Positions 14,435 to 23,600 of a DNA stretch of 42,393 nt are shown here, one piece after another (positions within the stretch are counted from its first letter, which is position 1; each line of letters opens with the position of its first letter). A program made the translations under genes and the position numbers. The DNA lies in the NCBI GenBank assembly GCA_016192825.1, contig JACPTK010000021.1, forward strand, positions 1-42,393. Reading direction: 5' to 3'. The DNA comes from Betaproteobacteria bacterium. Its GTDB lineage: Bacteria > Pseudomonadota > Gammaproteobacteria > Burkholderiales > SG8-41. Under the pieces are notes generated by a model. The model saw only the letters and a program-made list of their open reading frames with translations. It was not told the DNA's origin and ran no database searches.

Positions 14435-15625
14435 ATGTCCTATCCCCTTGAAGGCGTGCGCGTGCTGGAACTCGGCCAGATCATCGCCGGCACCTACGGC
14501 AACCAGGTGCTGTCGGACCTCGGGGCCGAGGTGATCAAGGTGGAAACGCCGGAGGGGGACCTCGGCCGCATTCCGTCGGTCGCGCCCTACCGGGGGCTGA
14601 GCGCGCTGTTCCTCACTTTCAACCGCAACAAGAAGAGCATCGTCATCAACCTCAAGACCGAACCGGGCCGCGCGCTTTTCCACGACCTGGTGAAGGTCTC
14701 CGACGTGGTGGTGGACAACTTCCGCCCCGGGGTGCTCGAGCGGCTGCAGATCGATTACGGGACCTTGAGCCGCGTCAACCCGCGCATCATCCAGTGCTCC
14801 GTCACCGGATTCGGCGCGACGGGCGCCTACAAGGACTACCCCGCCCTCGACCTCATCATCCAGGCGATCAGCGGCCACATGGCGATCACCGGCGAGCCGG
14901 GCCGGCCGCCGGTGCGCGTGGGCATACCGCTCGCCGACATGAGCGGCGGCATCTACTCCTGCAAGGGCATCCTCGCCGCGCTCTACGCACGGGAGCGCAC
15001 CGGGCGCGGGCAGCGCGTGGAAATCTCGATGTTCGACGCGATGCTGAACCTGCTGAGCTACATCGCCACGCTGTGGCTGACCGACGGTGTGCTTCCCCGG
15101 CCGCCGGGATCCGCGCACGAGTACACGGTGCCGTGGCAGGCATTCGAAGCGAAGGACGGCCATGTCGTCGTCGCCACGCGCCAGGACAACTTCTGGCGGA
15201 AGCTCTGCGGCGTGCTGGGAGAGCCCGGCCTCGCGGAGGATCCGCGGTTCGCCACCAACGCCGACCGCGTTGCCAACCGCGAGACGCTGGTCCCGCGGCT
15301 CGAGCAGATCTTCCGCACCCGCAGCGTCGCCGAGTGGCTCGAGCGGCTGCGGGCGGCCGGGGTGCCGGCCGCGCCCGTCAACAACCTGGACGGCGCCTTT
15401 GCCGAGCCGCCGGTCGCGGAGCGCGGAATGATCGTGGAGTACGACCATCCGGACGTCGGAAAGGTGCGGCTGCCCGGAAATCCGATCAAGATGACCGACA
15501 TCCCCGCGACGCCGTCGCAAGCGGCGCCGCGGCTGGGCGAACACACCGACGCCGTACTGCGCGGGCTGTTGTCGTTGTCTCCGGAGCGTATAGCGCAACT
15601 GCGCCAGCAAGGCGCCATCAAGTGA
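14435..15625 (+). CDS. CaiB/BaiF (type III) CoA-transferase
   Basis: A 396-residue family III CoA-transferase that moves CoA between carboxylic acids. The N-terminal signature VRVLELGQIIAGTYGNQVLSDLGAE-type segment is present in pieces (residues 8-32), followed by VVVDNFRPGVLERL (91-104). The catalytic Asp is Asp168 (GIPLADMSGG), matching formyl-CoA transferase Asp169. Length is typical. ATG 14435 has no strong Shine-Dalgarno because the preceding DNA is a heptamer run. It probably activates the pathway's acid substrate using a CoA donor. Confidence 0.95.
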   Translation: MSYPLEGVRVLELGQIIAGTYGNQVLSDLGAEVIKVETPEGDLGRIPSVAPYRGLSALFLTFNRNKKSIVINLKTEPGRALFHDLVKVSDVVVDNFRPGVLERLQIDYGTLSRVNPRIIQCSVTGFGATGAYKDYPALDLIIQAISGHMAITGEPGRPPVRVGIPLADMSGGIYSCKGILAALYARERTGRGQRVEISMFDAMLNLLSYIATLWLTDGVLPRPPGSAHEYTVPWQAFEAKDGHVVVATRQDNFWRKLCGVLGEPGLAEDPRFATNADRVANRETLVPRLEQIFRTRSVAEWLERLRAAGVPAAPVNNLDGAFAEPPVAERGMIVEYDHPDVGKVRLPGNPIKMTDIPATPSQAAPRLGEHTDAVLRGLLSLSPERIAQLRQQGAIK

Positions 15626-15627
15626 AG

Positions 15628-15697
15628 CCGCCAGCTGTCAGCCGTCAGCGATGAGCCGATAGCTGGTAGCTGGTAGCTGGTGGCTGGTAGCTTGGTA
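15628..15697. repeat. Heptamer inverted repeat, CAGC.GT / AGCTGGT words
   Basis: Left arm CAGCTGT-CAGCCGT-CAGCGAT-GAGC; right arm AGCTGGT-AGCTGGT-AGCTGGT-GGCTGGT-AGCTTGGT. It belongs to the same word family as 4957-5182 and 39888-40019. It lies between the CaiB and MaoC genes. Confidence 0.85.
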
Positions 15698-15728
15698 ACA
15701 ATCGACCACTGACAACGGGAGCACGTTG

Positions 15729-16178
15729 ATGAGAGGCCTGTACTGGGAGCAATGGGAGATCGGCGCCGAGTTCGAAAGCCCGGCGCGCACCGTGACCGAA
15801 GCCGACATCGTCGCGTTCGCCGGCCTGTCGGGCGACTACAATCCGCTGCACGTCGACGAGGAGTACTGCAAGACGACACCGTTCGGGGGTCGCATCGCGC
15901 ATGGGCCGCTCGTCTACGCAATCGCCGCCGGTCTGCTGTTCCAGCTCCACCTCTACGACGACACCCTGATCGCCTTTCTCGGCTTCGAAAACCTCAAGTT
16001 CACCAAGCCGGTCAGGCCGGGCGATACCATTCGCGCCCGGATCAAGGTGCTCGACAAGCGCGAGACCTCCAACCCCGAGCGGGGTGTCATGCGGCGCCAG
16101 CTGCAGGTGCTGAACCAGCGCGGCGAAGTGGTACAAGAAGGCATCCAGGCCTTTCTGCTCAAGCGCAAGCCGGCCTAG
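15729..16178 (+). CDS. MaoC-like enoyl-CoA hydratase
   Basis: A 149-residue single hot-dog protein of the MaoC/(R)-hydratase type, which adds water to 2-enoyl-CoA. The active-site Asp36 and His41 are in GDYNPLHVDEE, followed by GGRIAHGPLVY. Length is normal. ATG 15729 has GGGAG seven bases upstream; an adjacent TTG (15726) is a possible alternative. It fits directly after the acyl-CoA dehydrogenase and CoA-transferase. Its TAG stop begins a REP-like hairpin. Confidence 0.93.
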   Translation: MRGLYWEQWEIGAEFESPARTVTEADIVAFAGLSGDYNPLHVDEEYCKTTPFGGRIAHGPLVYAIAAGLLFQLHLYDDTLIAFLGFENLKFTKPVRPGDTIRARIKVLDKRETSNPERGVMRRQLQVLNQRGEVVQEGIQAFLLKRKPA

Positions 16179-16383
16179 GAGCTTGTCGGACTTGGGTCCG
16201 ACAAGCTCCTTAGGCAAAACCGCCCCGGGAAAAAATGCGAAAGTGCCATCAAATACTTACCGAAACACCATCTGTACGCGTTTCCCGCGGTGAAACGACC
16301 GTGGAATTAAACGTTATTCAAAAAAAGTGGGGCGGTTTTGCTTTTAGCAGCCTGTCGGACCATCAAAGTCCGACAGGCTGCTA
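16177..16383. mobile_element. 207-bp element bounded by two REP-like hairpins
   Basis: Hairpin A: AGGAGCTTGTCGGAC (16177-16191) with GTCCGACAAGCTCCT (16196-16210), perfect. Hairpin B: TAGCAGCCTGTCGGAC (16345-16360) with GTCCGACAGGCTGCTA (16368-16383), perfect. Just inside them GCAAAACCGCCCC (16214-16226) and GGGGCGGTTTTGC (16329-16341) form a third perfect inverted pair. The centre is AT-richer and has no gene. This nested layout looks like a BIME-type or miniature non-autonomous element. It sits between the MaoC and ligase genes and starts within the MaoC stop. Confidence 0.65.
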
Positions 16384-16405
16384 GCGCCCGCCGTGTAACG
16401 CAGCC

Positions 16406-17887
16406 ATGTTCGCCGCTTCGTCCATACCAGAATTGATTGCGCGCGCCGGGCGCGACCCGGCACTGCGCGATCGCGTTGCGCTGCAGACGGCGCGCGAGAC
16501 CGTCACCTACGCCGGGCTGATGGAACGCATCGAGCGAGTCACCGGCGCGCTGCAGGCGCGCGGACTGCGCCGGGGGCAGCGGGTCGCGTTGATTGCCGGC
16601 AGGACGGCGGATGCGGTGGCAGGCTTCTTCGGCGCACTGGCGGCCGGTGCCGCCGCGTGCGTGCTCGACGCGCGGCTCGCGCCGGCGGAAATCCACAGGA
16701 GAACCGCCAGCGCGGCCATCGACTGGATGCTGGCGGATGCGGCCCACGCGCCATCAGCCACGGCGGCAGCGGCGCCCAGGCTCATCCGGCTCGAGGAGGC
16801 CGCGGGCGCGGCCCGCCGCGCGGCAATCGAGCTCACGCCGGACGACGACGCCGTGCTGGTGATGACCACCGGCAGCACCGGGGTGCCCAAGGCTGTGCTG
16901 CTCACCCATGCGAACCTGCTTTCCAACACCTGGGGCATTGCCGAGCGCACTGGCGTGACGCCCGAAGACCGCGTGCTGCACATGATGCCGTTGCAGCACA
17001 CCAACGGCGTCAACAATCTGCTCATGGTGCCGCTCGCCTGCGGCGCATCGGTGGTGATGCTGGAGCGCTTCCGGGCCGAGACCTTCTTCGACGAGATCGC
17101 CGCCCTTCGCCCGACCTACATCACGGGGGTGGCGACGCACTACTCGCGCCTGCTCGCGCACACGCCGCCGCGCGGCGCGCTCGCCGGCCTGCGGTTCGCG
17201 CGCTCCGGCTCGGCGCCTCTGTCCGCGCAGCTGCACCGCGAAGTCGAACGGCACCTCGGCGTGCCGCTCATTCACTCGTATGGCCTCACGGAGGCCACCT
17301 GCACGGTCGCCATGAACCCGCCCGCCGCGCGCAAGATCGGGACGGTCGGCACCGCGCTCGCCGGACAGCGCGTAGCCGTCCTCACGCCGGGTGGTGACGC
17401 GCCCCTTCCCTTCGGCTCCGAAGGCGAGATCTGCATCGCCGGTCCCTCGCTGATGAAGGGCTACGTGCCCGCCACCCCTGCGCAGGATGGGCCGAGGATA
17501 CGCAACGGATGGCTGCGCACCGGCGATCTCGGCTGGCTCGACGAGGAAGGCTATCTCACCGTGAGCGGCAGGCTGAAGGAGATCATCATCCGCGGCGGCG
17601 AGAACCTGTCGCCCGGCCGCATCGAGGAGGCAATACTGCGCCACCCGGCGGTAAGCGCCTGCTGCGTCATCGGATCGCCGCACTCCGACCTCGGGGAAGT
17701 GCCGGTTGCGTTCGTGGTCGCGCGCGACAGGTCTTCCGTCCATGAGAAGGCGGTTCAGGAATGCGTCCTGGCGGAGCTGCCACGTTCCTGGGCGCCCGCG
17801 CGCGTCATCCTGCTCGATGCGCTGCCCGAAATCGGCGTGGGAAAAATCGATCGCCAGGCGCTTCGGCGCCTTGCCGCGAAGGCATGA
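16406..17887 (+). CDS. Acyl-CoA synthetase (AMP-forming)
   Basis: A 493-residue ANL-superfamily ligase that forms acyl-AMP, then acyl-CoA. The ATP loop TTGSTGVPK is at 154-162, then SYGLTEAT, the GWLRTGDLGWLDEEGYL hinge region, and the catalytic Lys480 in GVGKIDRQ. Length is typical. ATG 16406 is placed after hairpin B and has no clear Shine-Dalgarno. Last gene of the plus-strand catabolic block; it likely provides an ATP-dependent way to activate the acid or a product. Confidence 0.93.
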   Translation: MFAASSIPELIARAGRDPALRDRVALQTARETVTYAGLMERIERVTGALQARGLRRGQRVALIAGRTADAVAGFFGALAAGAAACVLDARLAPAEIHRRTASAAIDWMLADAAHAPSATAAAAPRLIRLEEAAGAARRAAIELTPDDDAVLVMTTGSTGVPKAVLLTHANLLSNTWGIAERTGVTPEDRVLHMMPLQHTNGVNNLLMVPLACGASVVMLERFRAETFFDEIAALRPTYITGVATHYSRLLAHTPPRGALAGLRFARSGSAPLSAQLHREVERHLGVPLIHSYGLTEATCTVAMNPPAARKIGTVGTALAGQRVAVLTPGGDAPLPFGSEGEICIAGPSLMKGYVPATPAQDGPRIRNGWLRTGDLGWLDEEGYLTVSGRLKEIIIRGGENLSPGRIEEAILRHPAVSACCVIGSPHSDLGEVPVAFVVARDRSSVHEKAVQECVLAELPRSWAPARVILLDALPEIGVGKIDRQALRRLAAKA

Positions 17888-17989
17888 TGCGTGATTGGTG
17901 ATTGGTGATTGGTGATTGGACTGAACCGCTGACAGGCGTTTCGTCGCCGCTACGCTCTAATCACTACTCACTAATCACGAATCTCGCTC
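17886..17989. repeat. Heptamer inverted repeat, GTGATTG / AATCACT words
   Basis: Left arm: four GTGATTG units from about 17890. Right arm: AATCACT-ACTCACT-AATCACG-AATC at about 17959-17985. The centre is about 40 bp. It separates the convergent ligase gene and Bug remnant. Confidence 0.9.
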
Positions 17990-17997
17990 TTCGCGAT

Positions 17998-18288
17998 CTA
18001 CTCGGCCTTGAGGCTGGCTTCCTTCACCACCTTCGCCCATTTGCCAAGCTCGGCGCGCAGGTGCTTGCCGAAGGCCTCGGGCGTGCTCGCGAGCACCGTG
18101 TGCCCGTCGGGCACGGCGCGCGCCGCGAAGTTGGCGCCGACGTTGCCGGACCCGCCGGGGCGGTTGTCGATGATGACGTTCTGCCCCGTCAGTTCCGCGA
18201 GCCGGCCGCCGAACGTGCGCATTACCACGTCGACACTGCCGCCGGGCGGGAAGGGAACGATCACGCGCCATTCTGGTTTTTGCGCGTG
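17998..18288 (-). pseudogene. Bug/TctC receptor remnant with internal deletion
   Basis: The frame reads HAQKPEWRVIVPFPPGG, DNRPGGSGNVGANF and DGHTVLAST, then jumps directly to PEAFGKHLRAELGKWAKVV, the normal C-terminal helix of a Bug receptor. About 200 residues are missing in frame, and the signal peptide is absent because a TAA precedes HAQK. A normal receptor is about 320 residues; this is about 96. It could not be exported or fold normally. It probably marks a deletion between short repeats. Confidence 0.88.
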
Positions 18289-18343
18289 TTAGTATTGGAA
18301 GACAACGCGCGCAGCCAAAAAATTCCGAGCGTCACGATCCCCA

Positions 18344-19345
18344 ATGGCCGCAAGTCTCCCCCGGCTGATCCAGGCCGTCGAAATCGAAAAGCCCGGCGGG
18401 CCCGAGGTGTTAAAGCCCGTCGAGCGGCCGCTGCCCGTGCCCGGTGCCGGCGAGTTGCTGATCAAGGTCGCCGCGGCCGGCGTCAACGGCCCGGACCTCA
18501 TGCAGCGCAAGGGCCTTTATCCGGCCCCGGCGGGCGCCTCGGATCTGCTTGGTCTGGAAGTCTCCGGCGAAGTAGTTGCGCTGGGCGACCCTGCCGGGCG
18601 CTGGTCGGCCGGCGACAGGGTGATCGCCCTCACCAACGGCGGGGGCTACGCCGAGTACTGCGCCGTCGACGCGCAGCATTGCCTGCCCGTTCCGAAAGGC
18701 ATCTCGTTGCTGGACGCCGGGGGGCTGGCGGAGACGTTCTTCACCGTCTGGAGCAACGTGTTCATGGGCGCGGGCCTGTCGGCGGGAGAGACGTTCCTGG
18801 TCCACGGCGGCGCGGGCGGCATCGGCACGACCGCCATCCAGCTCGGGAAGGCATTCGGCGCGAAGGTCATCGCGACCGACAGCCCCACCGAGCGCTGCGC
18901 GATCTGCCGCGAGCTGGGCGCCGACCGCGTCATCGACTACCGGCAGGAGGATTTCGTGGAAATCGTGCGCGCGGCCGGCGGCGCCAACGTGATTCTCGAC
19001 ATCGTCGGCGGTCCGAACATCGAAAAGAACTTCAAGGCCGCCGCACACGACTGCCGCATCATCCAGCTTGCGTTCGCGCTCGGCTCCAAGGTGGACATCA
19101 ACCTGATGCCCGTCCTGCTGAAGCGGCTGACCTACACCGGCTCCACCCTGCGCACGCGGCCGCCGGCCTACAAGGCGAGGATTGCCCGGGAACTGGAGGC
19201 GAAGGTCTGGCCGCAGATCGAGAGCGGCCGCATCCGCGTGGTTACCCGGCACGCTTTCCCCCTCGCCGAAGCGGCGAAGGCGCACGCCCTGATGGAATCG
19301 AGCGGGCACACCGGGAAAATCGTGCTGCGGGTGGGAGAGGTTTGA
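18344..19345 (+). CDS. Zinc-independent quinone oxidoreductase (PIG3-like)
   Basis: A 333-residue MDR-superfamily NAD(P)H:quinone oxidoreductase. The N-terminal GroES-like domain contains AAAGVNGPDLMQRKGLYP, the typical PIG3/QOR segment. The Rossmann motif is HGGAGGIGTTAIQL, followed by GADRVIDYRQEDF. Zinc-binding cysteines are lacking. No strong ribosome binding site is seen before ATG 18344. It stands alone between the Bug remnant and a heptamer repeat. Confidence 0.9.
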   Translation: MAASLPRLIQAVEIEKPGGPEVLKPVERPLPVPGAGELLIKVAAAGVNGPDLMQRKGLYPAPAGASDLLGLEVSGEVVALGDPAGRWSAGDRVIALTNGGGYAEYCAVDAQHCLPVPKGISLLDAGGLAETFFTVWSNVFMGAGLSAGETFLVHGGAGGIGTTAIQLGKAFGAKVIATDSPTERCAICRELGADRVIDYRQEDFVEIVRAAGGANVILDIVGGPNIEKNFKAAAHDCRIIQLAFALGSKVDINLMPVLLKRLTYTGSTLRTRPPAYKARIARELEAKVWPQIESGRIRVVTRHAFPLAEAAKAHALMESSGHTGKIVLRVGEV

Positions 19346-19408
19346 CTCGTGACTGGTGAGTCGTAAGGAACCGCAGATACACCGCGGCTCACGAGTCACG
19401 ACTCACGC
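19343..19408. repeat. Heptamer inverted repeat, CTCGTGA / TCACGAG words
   Basis: Left arm CTCGTGA-CTGGTGA-GTCGTAA from about 19347; right arm CTCACGA-GTCACGA-CTCACGC to about 19407. It lies between the convergent quinone oxidoreductase and HD-domain genes. Confidence 0.85.
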
Positions 19409-19411
19409 TTT

Positions 19412-20371
19412 TCAGATCAGCAGCTGCTGCGGCTGCGCCGGCTCGGCGCCCTCGGTGGTCTTGGGCGGGCGGCGGCGCAGCAGGGAAATGTCGCCCCCGA
19501 CCGCGATCGCCCTGGCGTGGTTGATGTTCTTCTCGAGCTCGTCGAAGTACAGGTTCTGCCCGCCGAAATGCTTCTCGATGTAGTTATAGCAGCCGCCCAG
19601 GTCCTGCTTCAGCCGCTTGGTCGCACCCTGGTAGAAACGCGGGGTCTTGAAGATCAGGTCGGCGGCCGACGCGAATATGATTTCCTCGCTGCCGTCGTTG
19701 TTGCGCTTGCGGGCGATGCCGCCGCGCACGAATTCCGGATAAAGCCGGTCGTAGCACTTCTCGAGATAGCAACGATCGGCCATCTGCGCGAGGATGTCGG
19801 CGCTGCCGAGGAGATTCCCGATCAGCCGGAACTCGGGCCCCGGCACCTTGATCCTGTCCACCGGAACCTCGTAGCCGGTGAAATGCACCGTGCGCGCCGC
19901 GGCCTGCGCCAGGTCCGACATGCCGATTTTCGGAAGGTATTCCTCAAGAAAGCGCGCACCGCGTGATACGTGCACCGTGGTGTATTCGGCGCCGTTCGCG
20001 TGCCGGGTATCCTTGCGGTGGCGGATGTAGCCGCAGTCGTGGTAGAGGGCAGTGATGATGCCGAACCGGAACAGCCGCTCGGTGATGATGTCGGCGCTCG
20101 TCGCGCGCACGCACCCGTCCATCAACCGCGCCATGCCGAGCGTTACGTCCTGCACGTGCTGCACGTCGTGGTAATCGGTGTCGCACTCGTGGTAGCCGGG
20201 AACTTCACCCCGGTAGAGGCGCGCCATGTCGGAGAAGGCCTGGCCGAGGTTGCCGGGCGTGCCCTGCTGGTATAGATCCTGGTAGATGCGGCAGACTTCC
20301 TGGGAAACGGCTTGTGGCTCGGTGGTATTGATGCGATTGGTGACGTCGTAATCGTTGCGGCGCTCGCGCAT
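19412..20371 (-). CDS. HD-domain phosphohydrolase-like protein
   Basis: A 319-residue protein with an HD-type metal site: His in YHDVQHVQDVT, the HD pair in LYHDCGYIRH, a further His in RTVHFTGYE and an Asp in GSADILAQMADR. The HD-GYP signature is absent, so it is not a typical c-di-GMP phosphodiesterase, though a nucleotide substrate is likely. No signal peptide or membrane segment. ATG 20371 is preferred with GGCGGGA upstream; an ATG ten codons earlier (20401) is possible. It is divergent from the giant coiled-coil gene, and the two share a control region. Confidence 0.8.
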   Translation of the reverse strand: MRERRNDYDVTNRINTTEPQAVSQEVCRIYQDLYQQGTPGNLGQAFSDMARLYRGEVPGYHECDTDYHDVQHVQDVTLGMARLMDGCVRATSADIITERLFRFGIITALYHDCGYIRHRKDTRHANGAEYTTVHVSRGARFLEEYLPKIGMSDLAQAAARTVHFTGYEVPVDRIKVPGPEFRLIGNLLGSADILAQMADRCYLEKCYDRLYPEFVRGGIARKRNNDGSEEIIFASAADLIFKTPRFYQGATKRLKQDLGGCYNYIEKHFGGQNLYFDELEKNINHARAIAVGGDISLLRRRPPKTTEGAEPAQPQQLLI

Positions 20372-20412
20372 GATCGTCCCGCCCGGAAGCCAAAAAAACA
20401 CAAACTATCGTC

Positions 20413-20444
20413 TTGTTAGATTTTGCGAAGTATTAGACTATAAT
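20413..20444 (+). promoter_or_regulatory. Candidate promoter for the coiled-coil/AsmA-like gene
   Basis: This is one of the few AT-rich stretches in the window. A perfect -10 box TATAAT is at 20439-20444 and a TTGTTA at 20413-20418. The spacing of 20 bp is longer than ideal, so the -35 assignment is weak. It faces the gene starting at 20601. Confidence 0.4.
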
Positions 20445-20600
20445 GAACTGATTATTGCAACGGCGGATAAGGCATGGAATCCTAAAGCCTTTCCGGGCGA
20501 TGACGCCCAACGTCACGCAAGTCGGGAGGAACAACGATTGAGCGCTGCAGCAGCGGCAGGCGGCCTTGCATCCTGCTGAATAACCCGAAGAAATCCGACC

Positions 20601-23600
20601 ATGGCCATACACCCGAAGACCATCTATTCCAAGACGCCCAAGGGCGTGCTTGAAGTCAAGAACAGGACCGTCAAGCTGGACCGCACCCAGGGCCAGGTGT
20701 TCACCGCGGTGGACGGCAAGTCCACGGTCCTGGACCTGCTCAAGAAGGCGGAGATGGAGGAAAAAACCCTCCACGAGGTCCTCGAGAAGCTCGCCGCCGA
20801 CGGCTTGATCCGGGTGTTCTTCTCCCCCGAGCCCGCGCCGGCGCCGGCGGCAGCCTCCGCTCCGGCGGGGGGCGACGATTTCGATTTCACCACCCCCCAA
20901 GCGATGACCAAGCTCAACGCTGAGGCCGAGACGCGAGCCAAGGCCGAGGCGGCGGCCAAGGCCCGGGCGCTCGCCGCGGCGCGGGCGGCGGCGGAAGCCA
21001 AGGTCAAGCAGGAAGCGGAAGCGCGCGCGCGGGCAGCAGCGGACGCCAAGGTCAAGGCCGAGACCGAAGCGAAGTTAAGGGCCGAGGCGGCGGCGAAAGC
21101 CGCGGCCGCGGCGCGGGTCAAGGCGGAGGCGGAAGCGAAAGCGGCGGCCAATGCCAAGGCCAGGGCGGAAGCTGAGGTGCGGGTCAAGGCGGCGATGGAA
21201 GCCAAGGCGCGCGCGGATGCCGAGGCCAAGGCTCGCGCCGAGGCCGAAACGCGGGCCAAGATCGACGCCGAGGCAAAAGCGGAGGCCGAGGCCAGGGCGA
21301 AGGTGGAAGCGGAGTCACGAGCCAAGGCCGAAGTCCAAGCGCGCGCCCACGCCGACGCCGAAACGAAGGCGAAAAGCGCGGTCGAGGCGCAGATGAAGGC
21401 CCTGCAGGACGCGCTCGCCCAGGCCGAGCAGCGTGCCAAGCAGGAAGCCGAGCAGCGCTCCCGGATGGAGGCCGAGATCAAGGCCCACCAGGAAGCCGAG
21501 CGCAAGGCGCGCCAGGAAGCCGAGGCGCGCGCGAAGGCGGCCGAGGAGGCCGTGGCGCAAGCGATCGCCAAGGCCGAAGAAGCAGCACGCGCCAAGGCCG
21601 AGGCAGAGGCGAAGGCGGCCAAGCAGGTCGCGGGAGCCGAGGATCCCGAGGCCAGGGCGCGCATGGAAGCCGCAATGAAGGCGCTCGAGGAGGCGAAGGC
21701 CAAGGCCAAGTCCGAGGCCGAGGCCCGGGCCGAAGCCGAGCGCAAGGCGCAGGTGGAGGCCGAAGCGCGCGAGCGTCAGGAGCAGGAACGCGCCCTGCGC
21801 GAGGAAAAGGAGCGCAAGGAACGCGAGGAAGCCGATGCGCGCTCCAAGGCGCAGATGAAGGAGTTGCAAGATCAGGCGAACCTCGCCCGACACGAAGCCG
21901 AGGCCAGGTCCCAGATCGAGCGCAAGGCGCGTGAGGAAGCGGAAGCCAGGATCGCAACCGAGCGCAAGGCACGCGAGGAAGCCGAGGCTTCCGCCGCGGA
22001 GGAGCGCAAATCGCGCGACGAAGCGCTCGCCAAGGCACGCACGGAAGCCGAAGCCAAGGCCCGCACCGAGGTCGAGGCCATGATTCAGGCTGAGCGCAAG
22101 GCGCGCGAGGAAGCCGAGCGCAAGGCGCAGGCCGAGATTGCCGCCAGGGTCGCGTCGGAGAAAAAGGCGCGCGCGGAAGCCGAGCGCCAGGTCGAGATCG
22201 CGCACAAGGCACGCGAAGAGGCCGAAGCCAAGGCGCGCGAGCTGGCGAGCAGCGGCAACGCCCAGGCCGCGCAGCAGGCACGCACGGAGGCCGAATTCAT
22301 CGCGCGCAAGGCGGAGGCGGCGGTCGCCCAGGCGAAGGCGCAGGTGGAGACCGAGCGCCAGGCGCGCGCCCAGGCCGAGGAACGCGCCAAGGCGGAAGCG
22401 GTGGCGCGCGTCATGCAGGAGCAGCAGCTGCGCGCGAAATCCGAGGACGAAATCAAGGCGCGCGTCCAGCAGGAAATCAAGGAGCGCGAGCGCGCCGAGA
22501 TGGAAGCCGAGGCGCGTTACCGCCAGGAGGCCGCGGCGCGCGCCAAGGCCTCGGCGGAGGACCGGCGCAAGCGCGAGGCGGAATCGAAGGCCACCGGCGC
22601 CGTCGTTCAGGCCAAGAAGCCGACCAACTGGCCGATGACTATCGGCATCACGCTGGTGGTGGTGCTCGCGGCCGTCGTCGGCGCGCTCGAAGTCGTGCCG
22701 CTCAACAACTACATCGGTGGCGCGCGGGCGATCCTGTCGAAGCGACTGGGCGTGCCGGTGACGATATCCAGCCTGCGCTATTCACTGTTGCGCCAGCAGC
22801 TGACCCTCGAGCGTGTCGGCATCGGCAAGCTGCAGGAGATGAAGATCGACACCATCGCGGTCAGCGCCTTGCCGACGGCATTGTTCGGCGACACCAAGAG
22901 CTTCAGCGAGGTCGAGATCCGGTCGGTCAGCGCCGATCAGGACGCGCTCGCGCAGGTGCCGGGCTGGGTCCAGCCGCAGTCCGCCGCCGGGCCGCTGCAC
23001 GTGCGACGCCTGAAGCTGAAATCGGTGACGCTGGCGGTCAGGGCGATGGACCTTCAGCCCTTCGACGGCGACATCACGCTGGGCCCCGACGGCGCGGTGC
23101 AGCGCGCGGTGCTGACCGACGGGAAGGTGCGGGTGGACCTCTCGCCGAAGGACAAGGCGGTGCGGGTCGGCTTGGAAGCGCGCAGCTGGCGCCCGCCGCT
23201 GGGTCCGGCGCTGGACTTCGACGATCTCACGCTGGAGGCGGAGTTCGAGGGGAAGCGGGCCACCGTCTCCGCCATTGACGGCAAGGTCGGCCGCGCCGCG
23301 GTGAAGGGCACCGCCCGCGCGAGCTGGACGGACGGCGGCATCCGCATCGAAGGCGATTTCAACCTGACCAACGGCGAGCTTGCACAGCTTCTGGCGCTGT
23401 ACACGCGGGATTTCACGGCGACCGGGACGCTCAATGCCAACGCCACTTACGTGCTGGAGGGCACGACGCTGGAGAACCTCTTCGATGCGCCGAAGGTGGA
23501 AGCGACCTTCAACATCGAGCGCGGCGTCCTGAACAACGTGGACCTCGTGCGCGCGATCCAGTCCCCGTCACGCGACGGGCTGCGCGGCGGCAAGACCGGG

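Noticed and set aside
19412-20371. Calling the HD protein a c-di-GMP phosphodiesterase
   Set aside because: The HD residues are present, but the GYP motif and the extended HD-GYP pattern are not.
20624-21745. Long open antisense frames, also at 5597-7756, 13193-14416, 36862-38883 and 40017-41699
   Set aside because: They are mirror frames of well-supported genes in GC-rich DNA, with low-complexity Arg/Ala/Gly products, no family resemblance and no ribosome binding sites.
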